From positions 189,410,001 to 189,474,000 of the forward strand of contig JBITNC010000001.1 of NCBI GenBank assembly GCA_050084985.1: a DNA stretch of 64,000 nucleotides. Direction: 5' to 3'. The notes below the pieces were generated by a model that was not told the DNA's origin, ran no database searches, and was given only the letters and a program-made list of their open reading frames with translations. A program made the position numbers and the translations under genes. The stretch is from Nageia nagi. Taxonomy: Eukaryota; Pinophyta. This document shows positions 44,989 through 56,620 of this stretch, in pieces. The stretch's first letter is position 1. Every line of letters starts with the position of its first letter.

Positions 44989-46114
44989 TATGTAAGGGTC
45001 GAAGATGCATGATATTTATAGGTTCATGCTCTTCATTTCCTTCTAAGTCTGATAAATGATAAGTTCCTCTACCAAATTTTTTCTTAATGATATATGGTCC
45101 TAACCAATTTGGAGCAAACTTATCTCTAAGCTGTCATTCTATTTGTGAAGTTTGTTGATTTTCTTTTAAAACTAAATCACCTATTTTGAACTCATGAATT
45201 AAAGCCCTTTTATCAAAAGCATGTTTTATCCTCTTCTGATAAACATGCATATGTTCTAAAGCATTAATACATTTTTCATCTAAGAGCAATAACTGATCTA
45301 GGCGAGTCTGTCTTGCTTCTTCATAAGAATTTCGCTCACTTAGATTTACTCTAAGAGATGGTATCTTAAGTTCTATGGGTAGGATGGCTTCTATTCCATA
45401 TACTAAAGAGAATGGTGTTGCCCCAATAGGGGTGCGTACACTGGTACGATAAGCCCATAAAGCTTTTGATATTTGCATATGCCAATCTCTATGAGAATCA
45501 TTTACTATTTTTGCTAAGATGTTTCGAATAGTTTTATTAGTAGCCTCTGCCTGTCCATTGCCTTGTGGATAATATGGAGTGGAAAAACTTTGTTTAATGT
45601 TATACTTGTCACACATATGTTTTACATCCTTATTTTTAAAATTCTTTCCATTATCCATAATTAATTGATTTGGTACGCCGAATCTACATATAATATAGTT
45701 TTCTATAAATTCAGCAATTTGTGCACTAGTGGTGGAAGTCATGGGTATAGCCTTTAGCCATTTAGTAAAATATTCAGTTGCTGTAATGATGAACTTGTGT
45801 CCACCAGAAGACATAGGCGTAATTTTTCCTATTAAGTCTAAGGCCCATTTAGAGAATGGCCAAAGTGATTGTGTAGGGTGTAATTCTTGAGATGGTTGTG
45901 AAAATAAATGAGCATATTGTTGACATTTAAAACACTTTTTAACATATTCACAACAATCCTTTTCCATAGTAGGCCAATAATACCCTATTCGTATTAATCA
46001 TTTTACAATCGTAACACTGTTAAAATGTGCTCCACATGTTCCATCATGAGCGGGGGATATAACCTTTTTAATACCATTACATTCAAGACATCTGAGTAGA
46101 ATACCATTGAAATT
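44984..46114 (-). pseudogene. integrase of element B (catalytic triad intact, three TGA stops)
   Basis: HHCC zinc finger: HDGTCGAH upstream of the open stretch, then KDCCEYVKKCFKCQQ. The core in the 45967-45134 stretch has D44 (WALDLIGK), D105 (LIMDNGKNF) and E141 (NGQAEATNK), with exactly 35 residues between D105 and E141, the D,D35E signature. The C-terminal part has LWAYRTSVRTPIGATPFSLV, YQKRIKHAFDKRA and FKIGDLVLKE. After a TGA near 45131 come FAPNWLGPYIIKKKFGRG and INIMHLRPLHT, ending in TAA. Same frame as the rest of pol. Confidence 0.93.
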
Positions 46115-47170
46115 TCATCGATGCAAGATATCCCCTATCAAACAATATTTAGTTGCTTTGATTTTAAATGCTAGTTGTGATGATTTATTAAGGTTTGTGG
46201 GAAGAGTTCCAAATTTTAAAAAATCTGTCAATTCCTTGTACCAATTATTTTTATCAGTTACATTGATATTTAATACATCTTTTTCTTCATCTTCCTGTTG
46301 TAATGATGATTGAGACAATTGAATTATTTCAACTTGAATCAAAGATTTTTTAGGATCTTCTGGGATAAGAGATCCAATAGAAGCCATAGAATCTGCAAAT
46401 CTATTAGCTGATCTTAGTGCTGCTTCTATACTAAATTGGTCAAAAGATTTTAATAATTCCTCAACTAATGCTTTATACTTTTGAAGTAAAGGTTCTTTAC
46501 ATTGATAGATTTCTTTCACTTGATTTACGATGAGTAAAGAATCTCCAATAATCTTAATCCTTTTAAGTTTTAATTTAACCATTTTTTTTAATGCTAATAT
46601 CAAAGCTTCGTACTCTGCATTATTATTTGTACAAGGAAATTTTAATTTAAATGAATATGGTATAGGGATCCCTCGTGGGGTTATAAATACGACACCTGCT
46701 CCACTACCTTGTTCACATCGAGAACCATCAAAGTGTATTGTCATATCCCATTCATCTTCAGGTTTTACAGGTATTTCAATTTCATCTAGTTGAAATACCC
46801 CATCATCAGGTAATTCAATGACAAGGGGTTTATCATCTTGTAATGGAGCATCAACGAGATAGTCAGCAATTACTTGTCCTTTTATTGATTTTTTTCCAAT
46901 AAAATGTAAATCAAATTCAGTTAAATGCATTATCCACTTTGTAATTCTTGAATTTTGATAAGTTTTATTCATCATATATTTCAACGGATCCACTTTAGAG
47001 ATGACATACATCGTATGGTTGAGCATATAATGTTGAAGTTTTTTAGTAGCAAAAATGATAGCAAGACATAATTTTTCCAAGTATATGTACTTAATCTCAT
47101 AGCTTACCAGTGTTCTACTCAGATAATATATAGCTTGTTCTTTATTATGTTCATTTTTCTGAGCAAGCAT
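46115..47170 (-). pseudogene. RNase H C-terminal part plus aRNH of element B
   Basis: Open for 351 codons. Residues 1-105 are the end of the Ty3-type RNase H (AIYYLSRTLVSYEIKY, ITKWIMHLTEFDLHFIGKKS, GQVIADYLVDAP). Residues 142-270 are the additional archaeal-type RNase H, with all four acidic positions: D148 (IHFDGSRCEQGSGAGVV), E186 (TNNNAEYEALILAL), D210 (IIGDSLLIVNQV) and D260 (NRFADSMASIGS). The RNH-then-aRNH arrangement is the hallmark of the Tat branch. In the same frame as RT and integrase. Confidence 0.93.
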
Positions 47171-48619
47171 TGTTCCTAAGGTAGTTTCAGTAGTAGAAAT
47201 ATATAATAAGAAGGGTATATCTTTTCTTGGTGGACTTAAGATAGGAGGGGATAATAAATATCTTTTAATTTCATCGAATGCATCTTATTGCTCTTTGCCC
47301 TAATGATATACTACTCCCTTTTTTAATAATTTTGTAAAAGGTCTACATTTATCAGAAAGTTGAGCTATAAACCTTCTGATGCCTTGTAACTTACCCTGTA
47401 AACTTTGTAATTGTTTTAGATTTGAAGGAGGTGGCATATCTACTACTGCCTTCACTTTAGTAGGATCTATTTCAATTCCTCATCGGGACACAATGAATCC
47501 TAATAATTTTCCTGAGGTTACACCAAAAACACACTTCTTTGGATTTAATCTTACTTTATGTTCTAATAATCTATCCAAGACTTTAATTAGGTCTTTTCCA
47601 TGATCTACTCGATGTTTAGATCTAACCAACAAATCATTGACATAATCTTCTACTATGTTGTGCATATAATCATAGAATATATAAGTCATAGCCCTTTGAT
47701 AAGTTGCACCGGCATTTTTTAATCCAAAAGGCATAACTTTATAACAAAAGATACCCCAAGGAGTTATAAAGGTTATTTTATGTTGATCTTCAGGAGCTAT
47801 TTTTATTTGATTGTAACCAGAAAATCCATCCATTAACGACAACATATCATGTCCCGCTGTCGAGTCTACCAAACTATCAATGTTAGGTAGAGGGAAGTCA
47901 TCCTTAGGATAAGCTTTATTAAGATCATAGAAATCTGTGCATATTCTTATTTTTTCACTTGGTTTTTTCATAGGTACTATATTAGATATCCAATTCAAAT
48001 AATCTATAGGTTGTATGAATTTAGCTTCTAATAATTTTTGAAGTTCTTCTTTTACCATTAATGCTATAGTAGGATGCATTTTACATAATTTTTGTTTAAC
48101 CGATTTAGCATCAGGCTTTAAGGCTAAATTATGTACTACTAACTTGGGATCTATTCCAGGCATATCTGCATATGACCATGCAAATACCTTTTCTCGTTCT
48201 TTTAATAAGGTTATAATTTCTTCTTGCTCATTTTCCATGAGGTTTTCTCCTAATTGAATTATTTTAGGATTTTGAGGATCATTACTGATATTTATTTCTA
48301 AGACCTTTTCAGTAAGCATACGTGATCCTTCTTCTAATTGATTCGGTATCAGTATCCAACCATTATCGTTAACACTATACTCTTCATCATATTCTTGAAT
48401 TTGTTCATTCATGCATACATGATTTTCATAGGAACCAAGTATGTGATCTACATTTTTGAATTCATGCACTGAAGGATTGGATGATATAAGAGAGAAATCG
48501 ATAGTTACTTCATCTGTAGGAGTATCGACTATTATCTTGATTAAATTTTGATTTTTGTTAACTTCATCTATTTGTTCATTATTTTGATCTTCAATATCGT
48601 TCTCTTTTATTGTAACCAT
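47171..48619 (-). pseudogene. RT of element B (catalytic Asp changed to Asn)
   Basis: LQKLLEAKFIQPIDYLNWIS, RICTDFYDLNKAYPKDDFPL, PNIDSLVD, SLMDGFSGYNQIKI (motif A), ITPWGIFCYKVMPFGLKNAG (motif B), VEDYVNDLLVRSK (motif C), LNPKKCVFGVTSGKLLGFIV, then after a TGA GIEIDPTKVKAVVDMPPP. Motif C is YVND: the first Asp codon is AAT at 47636-47638, a single G-to-A transition from GAT, so polymerase activity is lost. The N-terminal 130 residues are an acidic linker. Two further stops lie near 47300. Confidence 0.93.
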
Positions 48620-50122
48620 ATTTATCGATGGTATACTGAAATATGGACTGATTGATGATTCGACATTTTTATTTATTTTTTCTTGTATATCACTTGGTGA
48701 GCACGAATGATTCTAGGATGGCTCAGTATTATTTATGAAGAGCGCTTTGACCCCTTCTAAGACATCCATTTCACTTAACTGTTCTTCTCTTATATCAACA
48801 CTTTCTTATACTATGGATTCTTTCTCTAAAATTTCTTCATTATAATCCAAATTCACTTCTCTTGAATTTTCTAGATTTTTATAATTATTTTGATAACCTA
48901 ATCCCCTTTTATCAGTGGGATCTTGATATTGTAATTCAATTATTTCGTGTGGACCCTATTCATATCTACCCAATCCTCATCCTTGCCAATTACATTTATT
49001 AAAATAGTTTAAGACAAATGTTCTTGAACATGGCAATAAATATTTCATATCATTATCGAAATTTCCTTCATATGTTTGATTGAGTATTGTTGACACAGGA
49101 TATACTATCCCTGCATAAATAAACATTGTCTGATTAGGTACTTCTCCTAAAGGTACTATTTGTCCAATCACATTAGGTGATTCTAATACTTTACCCACTT
49201 CTTGTGATGAAGGTATATTAAATACCACATCATCTATGTCATATTCTCCCATCCCTAAATCCGTTAATTTAACTTTGATCAGATATACATTGGATGAGTC
49301 GTTATTAGAAGTAGCATTCACTTGTTTTGATGAAGAAGCTCCATATTTTTCATCTAAAGTTTTAGCAACCTTTTCCCAAGTATCTTTATCTTGTATAACT
49401 ATATCACCTTTTCCTTTTATGACTTCGGATTGACTCATATTTTTGTTCACTAATATAGTTGATAAATTAGGAGATGGTAATGTCACTTTATTTGGATCAA
49501 AAATCAAGTTACAATGTGAATAAGGATCTAGATCTTTGAATACACAATGAACTTTATCTTTGTAGATGTATTTTAAACATCCATGGTAAGTTGATGGAAC
49601 ACATTGCATTACTCTAATCCATGGACGTCCTAAAAGAATGTTATATTGTATAATATTTCCTTCGATTATATGTAATAAAGTTTGAACAGTTTTAGCCCCT
49701 ACTATAATTGGTAGCACTATTGATCCCAAAGTTGAACACACTGCATCATTAAATGCCCTAATTTGTAAACAAGGGGCTAAAATAAGTGAATCTGATAAAT
49801 TCAAATTTTTATATGCAGCCTCTGAAATTATATTTATAGCTGAACCTTCATCTATCAGAATTCTTTTAAACAATTTCCCATCTACTTTACCCATTATATG
49901 TAAAGGTGGATTAAGTCTGCCTTGTCCCTCATTTTTTAATTTTTCTTGTTCGTAGAAGGTGATACTAGGTTGTTGAGATATCTTCAAACTTTCAACTATT
50001 GAAATAAAATTATCGGGGTTACTAATATCCACTTGAATTTCTTGTAGAATTTGATTCATAGCTTCCCTATAACTCCCAGATTGTTGTAATAACTCAAATA
50101 AAGTCATCTTAACCAGAGACAT
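48620..50122 (-). pseudogene. aspartic protease of element B with downstream G-patch-like motif
   Basis: An ATG at 50122 opens 381 codons. D91-E-G-S94 (KRILIDEGSAINIIS) is the active site, followed by AFNDAVCSTLGSIVLPIIVG and ILLGRPWIRVMQCVPS (163-178). The C-terminal 200 residues are a protease tail (VYLIKVKLTDLGMGEYDIDD). After a TGA at 48977 the same frame gives GLGRYE, TAG, GPHEIIELQYQDPTDKRGLG and YQ (48893-48975), a G-patch-like motif. An acidic linker then leads to RT. Preceded by in-frame TGA TAA, so initiation at 50122 or expression by splicing are both possible. Confidence 0.9.
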
Positions 50123-50299
50123 TTTTAATTATCATTTAAGCGCTCCTTTTATTGAAACTTTAGGTTGTTGTGGAGGAGCTATAGGTTGTACATTAATTAG
50201 GTGTGATATCGATTGGTTTTTTCATGGGTTATCCTGTTTATCCTGATATTATTATGCTCTTGTAGCTATACCAATCATGTGTATTGAATCCTCTACAGT

Positions 50300-52916
50300 A
50301 CCTATAAATGGTGTATTCTTATCATTGCATGTATAATTCATTTGGTTTGGGATAAATGCCACATTGTTAGCCTAATGTGAAGGTAAGGGATTTTGATATA
50401 TCCCTAAATTTTGATTCGAAGGCACAACAGGATTATCCACATCTATTTTTCCACTATCTATCAAGTCTTGGATTTTATGCTATAAAGTTTGACATCTATT
50501 TGTCTTATGTCCTTTTTATCTATGATAAGCACAAAATTCATTCTCCCTATACCATTTTCTCTCTTTAGCATCAAGATTTTCAGGTTTTATATCAGGTAAT
50601 GTAATCATACCATTATCACATAATCTTTTAAGTATTTTAAATAATTTTCTAATAAGGGGGTAAAATTTCTTTTAGGCTTAGGTTCAACATTTTCTTCATT
50701 TTTTTAGGCTTGACCAGAATGCTTTGTCATAGCTATTTGATTACTTTGTGGTTGTTTAGTACTATTTTCATGTTGATTACCTTTTTTGTATTCCTTCTTC
50801 TTAAGCTTTAATTCTCCATCTTGAATTTTAACTCTTTCTATAACTACTGCTTGAGCAATAGTTTCTTCAAAAGTTTTAAGTTGTTGAATTTGGAGAATAC
50901 TAGCTATTGGTCTTAGACAACTTTGACTAAATAATTTAACCAATTCTTCTTATGGTATTGTATAAGGCATACTAGTGAGTATAGCCTGCCATCTTGAGAT
51001 GTAACCTTGTATAGTTTCATCGAAAAATTGTTGTAATCTTGTAAGATCTGTAATTGAAGATTTTTCTTTGATATTGATTCTAAAGTGTTCAAGAAATTTA
51101 TTAGCCAATTGTTCGAATGTATATAAACTATGCATAGGCAAGTTATTATACCAATCTAAAGCTTGGCCTGCAAGTGTCATAGGGAATATACGTAACATTA
51201 ACGAGTCATCATTAGCTATTTGATAACTAGAAAATGTAAATTTTCTCAGATGTTCTTTTGGATCCTCTCTTCCTTTGAATGATTCTATCTTAGGAAGTTC
51301 GAACCTATGTGGTAATTTCTTTTTCAGAACACTTAGGTGAATGGGCTCATTACAAATGTTCTTATAATTTAACTTTTTAAGCCCTTGAACATTCATTTCT
51401 TGATTTATAAAGTCTTTCATAAAGTCTTCTAATTCCTTATCAGTTCTATGACCTTGAGTGTGTCTATGATGTCTTCGAGTATTCGGATCCTTATCCAAAA
51501 TTGATCTTGAAGTGCAAGATTCATAGTCAGAAGGAACTTCAGATGGTGGTGAAGGTAATATTTTAAGAGGTGAATGACGTCATGGAATATGGATTTTAGG
51601 AGGATTTTGGGATATATTTTTTCTATATAAATCTTTTCCTTTGTAATTAGGTTGTCTTATTTGATTTTGTGTTTGTTCCACCCAACTCTTAATGGAATCT
51701 TGTTTTTGTTTATCGTATAATTTTTGAAGTTCTAGTTCTTTATCCATTTCCTTTTGTAATGAAATAGCTATCTCCTTATCCATTGCTTCTTGTCTGTCTA
51801 AGTAGGGGTCTCGATATCTTCGTATTTGACTTCCTTCAAGAGTTTTAGGTTTCAAATTTCTAATTTTTTGATATTCTTCCCACTATCTTTGTTTTTCTTT
51901 CTCCATACGTAGATATTGTTCCTTTTAATTTTTTCATTTTCTAATTCTTCAAGTTGTAATTCTTTTAAATGAAGTTGAATTTCCTATTCTCTATGATGTC
52001 TTTTCTTTTCTTATTCCAGGAATTCACTTCTTTCTTTGTTTGCTTGTCCTTGTTCTATGAATCTCCTTTTATCCCTAAGAAGTTTATCTTCCATCTCTTT
52101 TAATTTATCCTCCTATTCTTGTATTTTAATAAATTTGTCAACTTCCTTTAAAAGAGATTGCATCTCTATAGTTTTTTTAATATCATCAGCATGTATTTTT
52201 GTGAATTTTTGACCAACTTTTGCTTTATATAGTTGTTGTTCTTTTAGTTCTTCATAGGAAGGTATATCCTCTACGTTGTACTTAGATGTCCTTCTATGCA
52301 ATCCTCCCTTTAAAGAGTAAGATTTTTCCATTTGCTTTATTGAAGGAGCTCTTTGAGATAAATTACTCATAGGTATTGATATTTCATTTTTTCCTAACTC
52401 AAAAGATTTATGAGAAAAAGGGTATCCCTCTTTGCGAATTAATGAACTAACCTTTCGACCATCTGATAATAGACATGTGACTCTTTCATATTTAGCTTTG
52501 TATGGTTTAGTTTCTGGTACCGCTATGGTTTCGGCCTGAGATTTATCCTCATCAATTTCTAAGTTATCATGCCTTTTATTTCATTTTTCAACATCTCCTG
52601 GTAAACTAGAAGATGTCTTAGGAATGGCCCTATGATTAGCTAAGCAATGATGAATTTCAATTAACTCTTCATCTAACACTTGTATTCTAGCCTTGGTAGT
52701 AAGATCTTCTATACTTTGTCTTTGCAATCTAGATTGATCATAACCCCAATCCAAATCTTTACCTTCATAATGAACTACCCATGAATTTGATTCATCTAAA
52801 GGAGGTGGCCTCCTAATCAGATACTCTATCAAATCTATATTATCTGAATCTATTTCCTGTATATCAAATCGGTGTTCTCACATTTTCTTAGTGTTCATAC
52901 TTCTAGTTTGAACCAT
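50300..52916 (-). pseudogene. gag: gag of element B
   Basis: ATG at 52916 (MVQTRSMNTKKM, then TGA). N-terminal part (52.9-52.1 kb): LIEYLIRRPPPLDESNSWVV, SLKGGLHRRTSKYNVEDIPS, and a long charged coiled coil (KEVDKFIKIQE, EDKLKEMEDKLLRDK, HLKELQLEELENEK). One net shift near 51.9 kb. Retrotransposon-gag core at 51498-50704: ICNEPIHLSVLKKKLP, FKGREDPKEHLRKFTFSSYQ, MTLAGQALDWYNNLP, CLRPIASILQIQQLKTFEET. Zinc knuckle at 50492-50533 of the C-x2-H-x4-H-x4-C kind (CAYHR, stop, KGHKTNRC), then IQDLIDSGKIDVDN. Four of the visible stops could be CAG or CGA changed by one transition. Confidence 0.9.
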
Positions 52917-54408
52917 TTTTAGATATCATAAACAAGCATCGTAAAAGAAAACTTTATTTTTATCTTTCATATTATGTTTTCGAGAAAACAATTTAATGCA
53001 CAAACATCCTATATGCAAACTTACTTCTAATGATGCGATTATCTTCTTTAACTTTTTCACATATTTTTAATATCTAAGTTAAATGAATGATATGAGTTGT
53101 TTATTTTATCTTTTTAATTTTCCTAGTTTGTTTTGACTAGTCAAGTGTTAAACAAGGTAGGTTGGGTAATTCTAAGTAATGTTCACAAGTTTCTATGGCT
53201 TTTGGCTTGGTTCTAGAAGAGTCTCCTTTTTTGACTCCTACCTAAAGGAGAGTCACCTTGGTCATTACCTCCAAGCGTAACTAGCTCTATGGCTTCAAGT
53301 GTGTAATGTCGATGGGTACAAAGAAGTAAGAATTAATGGTTGGTAGTGACATCCAACTCGTTAATGTTCAATTATTACTTTAAGGCCTTATGAAATGCAA
53401 TTTAAATAAATAAAATACATTTATGCATACTACCCACCCAAACATTCATGTCCATTTACTTATCTTATCTTAATGTGATGCAATCAAAGTTTATTTTAAG
53501 TGGACTTGACCTTAATAAACCCCGTTGTTCTTTTTAATTATAATGTGATTCATTATCCAACCTCTTAATGATGTTCATTAACTCCTTCCAGCTATGGAAG
53601 TTTTATATGTGATAAATTCCCTCTTCTTACTAGTCACATATCTCTTCGACCCCCAATGGAGTGGTAAGAGAAGACTTAGTAAAAAGCCATTAAGTATAGA
53701 TAAATTAATTAAGTGAGGTTCAATTACTCCTCCAAGGGTCACCTCCCTTCGACCTCCAATGGAGTGGTAAGGGTAGACCTCTTCAAGAGTGTTAATGTGA
53801 AGTAAATTTCCAAATAATATGTGAATAAATTTTACCTCTTTCACTTAACTTATTTCTGATCACTTAGGATCGCTTGAAGTGCAAAAGTGAGAGCATACTT
53901 TGTTAAGTGAAAGTAATTAATGTGTTTGAACCCATCCAATTAATTAACCTTTTAATGTGATTTGTACTACTTAAAAACTTGATTTATTTCCTTAGGTTTA
54001 TTCCAAATTAAATGTGATTCATTTACCCTTTCCAATGGTGGAAGTATTATGTGTAGTAAATTGCCTCCTCTTACTAGTAAGAGGTCATTATGTGAAGATA
54101 AATTAAACCAATTAATGATATTGTGAATGTGCTAGAAAAGAAAAATTAATTACTCCTTTTTATCAAGTCTATTCTGGTCACCTTAGATCACATGAAGCGC
54201 AAAGGGAGAGCATAAGTAGACAAAATAAAAAGTATTAATGTATTTGTAATGTGATTGTGAAAGAAAAGAAAAATTAATTACTCCTTCTCATCAAGTCTAT
54301 TTTGGTCACCTTAGATCACACGAAGCATAAAGGGAGAGCATAAGTAGACAAGATAAGAAGTATTAATGTGTACGTACCCTTCACCCAAAACATGAAAGTA
54401 AATTATAT
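52917..54408 (-). other. leader of element B with degenerate repeats
   Basis: Non-coding between gag and the 5' LTR remnant. CTTCGAC-CCAATGGAGTGGTAAG occurs near 53646 and 53751. A 128-bp tandem pair (anchor TTAATTACTCCTT at 54151 and 54279) shares AGATCACA-GAAGC, AAGGGAGAGCATAAGTAGAC and AGTATTAATGT. A related diverged copy lies near 53850-53930. No primer-binding site is found because the inner end of the LTR is missing. Confidence 0.65.
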
Positions 54409-54816
54409 GATTTTTAGGTGAGATGTTCCAATGTAGGTAAGGGGAAATGAAAAGCCGCTATAGGTCATAATTGACCCCCCTCTAGCCACATCATCTTGGA
54501 AGAATAAATTGTTTCAGCTTCCTTTTGGTTTTTTGTTCGGCTGTTACAGAATCATCGATGTTTGTAATGCAAACGTCGGTGACTGGATCAAAACATCGGT
54601 GATTCAAGGCGAATGCCGGTGACTGGTTAACAATATTAAAAATGATTGCCTAATAGTCAAATTTTATCGAAAAGGGGTTATATGACCACTCGTTTAGCAT
54701 GTGTTCAATGAGAGCTATCCAATAATGGAGTTTTCAAGCTTGTTTGAGGCTTGTATAAAGAGTTATGATTATTTCAATGTTTACTTAGTAAAGAGGGACA
54801 TTTTTAGGTGTCTACA
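54409..54816 (-). repeat. 5' LTR remnant of element B (U3 only, 408 bp)
   Basis: Minus-strand start TGTAGACACC at 54816 and about 92 % identity to the 3' LTR by hand alignment. Similarity stops at 54409, at the point where the intact LTR has its TATA-like box. R, U5 and presumably the primer-binding site are gone. Around 30 differences were counted, nearly all transitions. The outer border is intact, with TSD ATAAT following. Confidence 0.93.
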
Positions 54817-54821
54817 ATAAT
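54817..54821. repeat. target-site duplication of element B (right copy)
   Basis: ATAAT, identical to 37893-37897. Confidence 0.93.
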
Positions 54822-55545
54822 ATCATCAGTTAGTTTGGCAACCCACATAGATCATCTTAGATAATGGTCCAAAATTCAAGAATAAGGACATGGAAAACTA
54901 TTTCTACAATATAAGATCAAACATAACTTTTATATGCCTTATTATGTGTAGGGTAATGGGTAGGCAAAAGAAACAAAAAATACCATAGTGGTAATCCTAA
55001 AGAAAATTATTAGCATATCACACAGGGATTAGCACACTCAAATATTGCTTACCTTATGGGCTTATAGAACCAACATTCACACTCCTACATGTGCCATACC
55101 TTTTTCACTAGTGTATGTGGATGAGGTTGTGATGCATTTAGAGCTTGAGATACCCTCCTTATGCATTTAGTTATAAGATTCTCTTCTAGAACTAGAGGCT
55201 AGGTAGGCTATATTGGACCAGTTACTAGTTAGTATTGTTATACTATATGTGTGTCAATGCCTTAGAGTAATTCAAAGTTTACCAAATTCATCTTAAAAAA
55301 TATTACAATAAAAAGGTTAGACCTCAAGAATATTCATATAGGTGATGTGGTCCTAAAATAAAATTAGCAACACTCACATTTAGTGTAGACTTTGAGAGAT
55401 AAGTTAGCTTTAAACTAGTTAGGGACTTATGTGATTAAACACAAATATGGATCAAGGGCATATCATTTGGCTACCTTGGAAGGGGTGGAAGAAGCTAAAC
55501 CAATTAATTTCATACACCTTCATCCCTTCTACATCTAAGGGGAGG
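54817..55545 (+). pseudogene. integrase of element D, C-terminal half
   Basis: Resumes directly after element B. In successive frames: IILDNGPKFKNKDMENYF (second catalytic Asp kept), YKIKHNFYMPYYV, TAG, GNG, TAG, AKETKNTI (the Glu position now Lys), then LTLWAYRTNIHTPTCAIPFS and LVYVDEVVMHLELEIPSL. The tail ends near IHLHPFYI-GEV at about 55535. At least three shifts. Confidence 0.8.
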
Positions 55546-56620
55546 TATGATTTTAATGAGTCAAGTTTTATTTTATTTTTTTTTATCTTGAATCTTGTGT
55601 TTTTAAAAAGATAAAAAAATTTCTAAAAATATTTATTCTAATCTTCATGTAAGTCCATCAATATCTTGTTTTCATCTCATCATTATCATCATTTTACAAT
55701 GAGATTCAGTCTTGTTTAACTTTGATTTTTTAGTTGATATGCCAATATGAGAAGGATTCCAATGTAGGCTATACTAAGTAGCTATGGGGGTATCTTATCA
55801 TTTACCAAATTTTTGTTTCATCAAGCTAGATATTGACATTTAGAATCAATACTTGGTTGGTATCTAAATTTTAGTATTTCCTACCTTTTTTGGGGATACA
55901 AGAACCACTAGTCACTCATTCTTAGCATCAATCTTGTGGCTTTTCTTCACTTTCATGTGCTCACATTATATTTAATTGTATTTTCTTAAATAATTTGTAA
56001 AGGTCATGGAATCATTAGATGACATATCCTTCCTAATATGATTAGGGCTAGAGCTCATATTACAATTTAGATGGAAGTTGTTTACAAACCCATTTACATT
56101 GATCATTGTGTCCACTTATTATGTTTCACAATTACCAATCATTTATGTTCTCATTATTACTCACTATGGATGGGGATCGTTGAATGAATTTCCTCACATT
56201 ATTTCATAAAATGGGATGAATAAGGTCTCATTTAGCACATTAAAATGGAACTCGCTCCCAAAAATGCTACATCATACCATTGTATTTTCTTATTCATTTG
56301 AAATATTTAAAATTCATTCATATAAAGCAAAAATAAAATGCATCCATCATAACCATATCAAAATGCATAATAATAAAAAAATGCATGAATTGAACCATCG
56401 CATACCATAGCTATCACAATAACAAAAAATAGACATAAATACATCCATCATAATTTCAAGCTAGCTCATATATAAAAACCATCATATATATATAAAATAT
56501 GGTGTAAGCTATCACAAAAAAATACATAAGACATCTTGAGTGCTTTGATACAAAAATTATTATCTAATGACATACATTCATCTCATGTTATATCCTATGT
56601 ACTTTATCCAACAAAAATAG
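55546..56620. other. 3' region of element D, no recognisable gene
   Basis: AT-rich and stop-rich. Short open frames (for example 56216-56410) show no motif. Expected to be non-coding 3' sequence of D. Confidence 0.35.

Larger units (their letters stand above)
37898..54816 (-). mobile_element. Element B: Tat/Ogre-type Ty3/gypsy with sense accessory ORF and antisense PMD gene
   Basis: A 16.9 kb minus-strand element with LTR ends at both borders and a perfect 5-bp TSD (ATAAT) inside the integrase of element D. Right to left: damaged 5' LTR, long leader, gag (52916-50.3 kb), single-frame pol (50122-44984), sense accessory ORF (44883-43848), conserved hairpin block, antisense PMD gene (39442-41786 on plus), conserved 3' region, PPT, 3' LTR. 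RNH followed by aRNH plus an antisense extra ORF fits the Tat/Ogre lineage. Confidence 0.95.
20231..55545 (+). mobile_element. Element D: Tat-type Ty3/gypsy, host of nested insertions E and B
   Basis: Plus-strand pieces at 20.3-20.894, 31.287-37.897 and 54.817-55.54 kb together give gag, protease, G-patch-like motif, RT, RNH, aRNH and integrase in order. At both breaks the flanks of the inserted element carry an identical 5-bp duplication (CAACA at E, ATAAT at B). Dropping the insertion plus one duplication makes the D sequence continuous; at the E site even the gag reading frame continues. D was therefore present first. LTRs of D were not delimited. Confidence 0.85.

Noticed and set aside
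46107-47603. Plus-strand frames over the B pol region
   Set aside because: They are antisense shadows of the RNH, aRNH and RT frames, which carry clear family motifs on the minus strand.
37898-54816. Host PMD (MAIL) gene considered for the 39.4-41.8 kb gene
   Set aside because: It lies inside the LTR- and TSD-bounded element B, and a second copy has the same place in element G.
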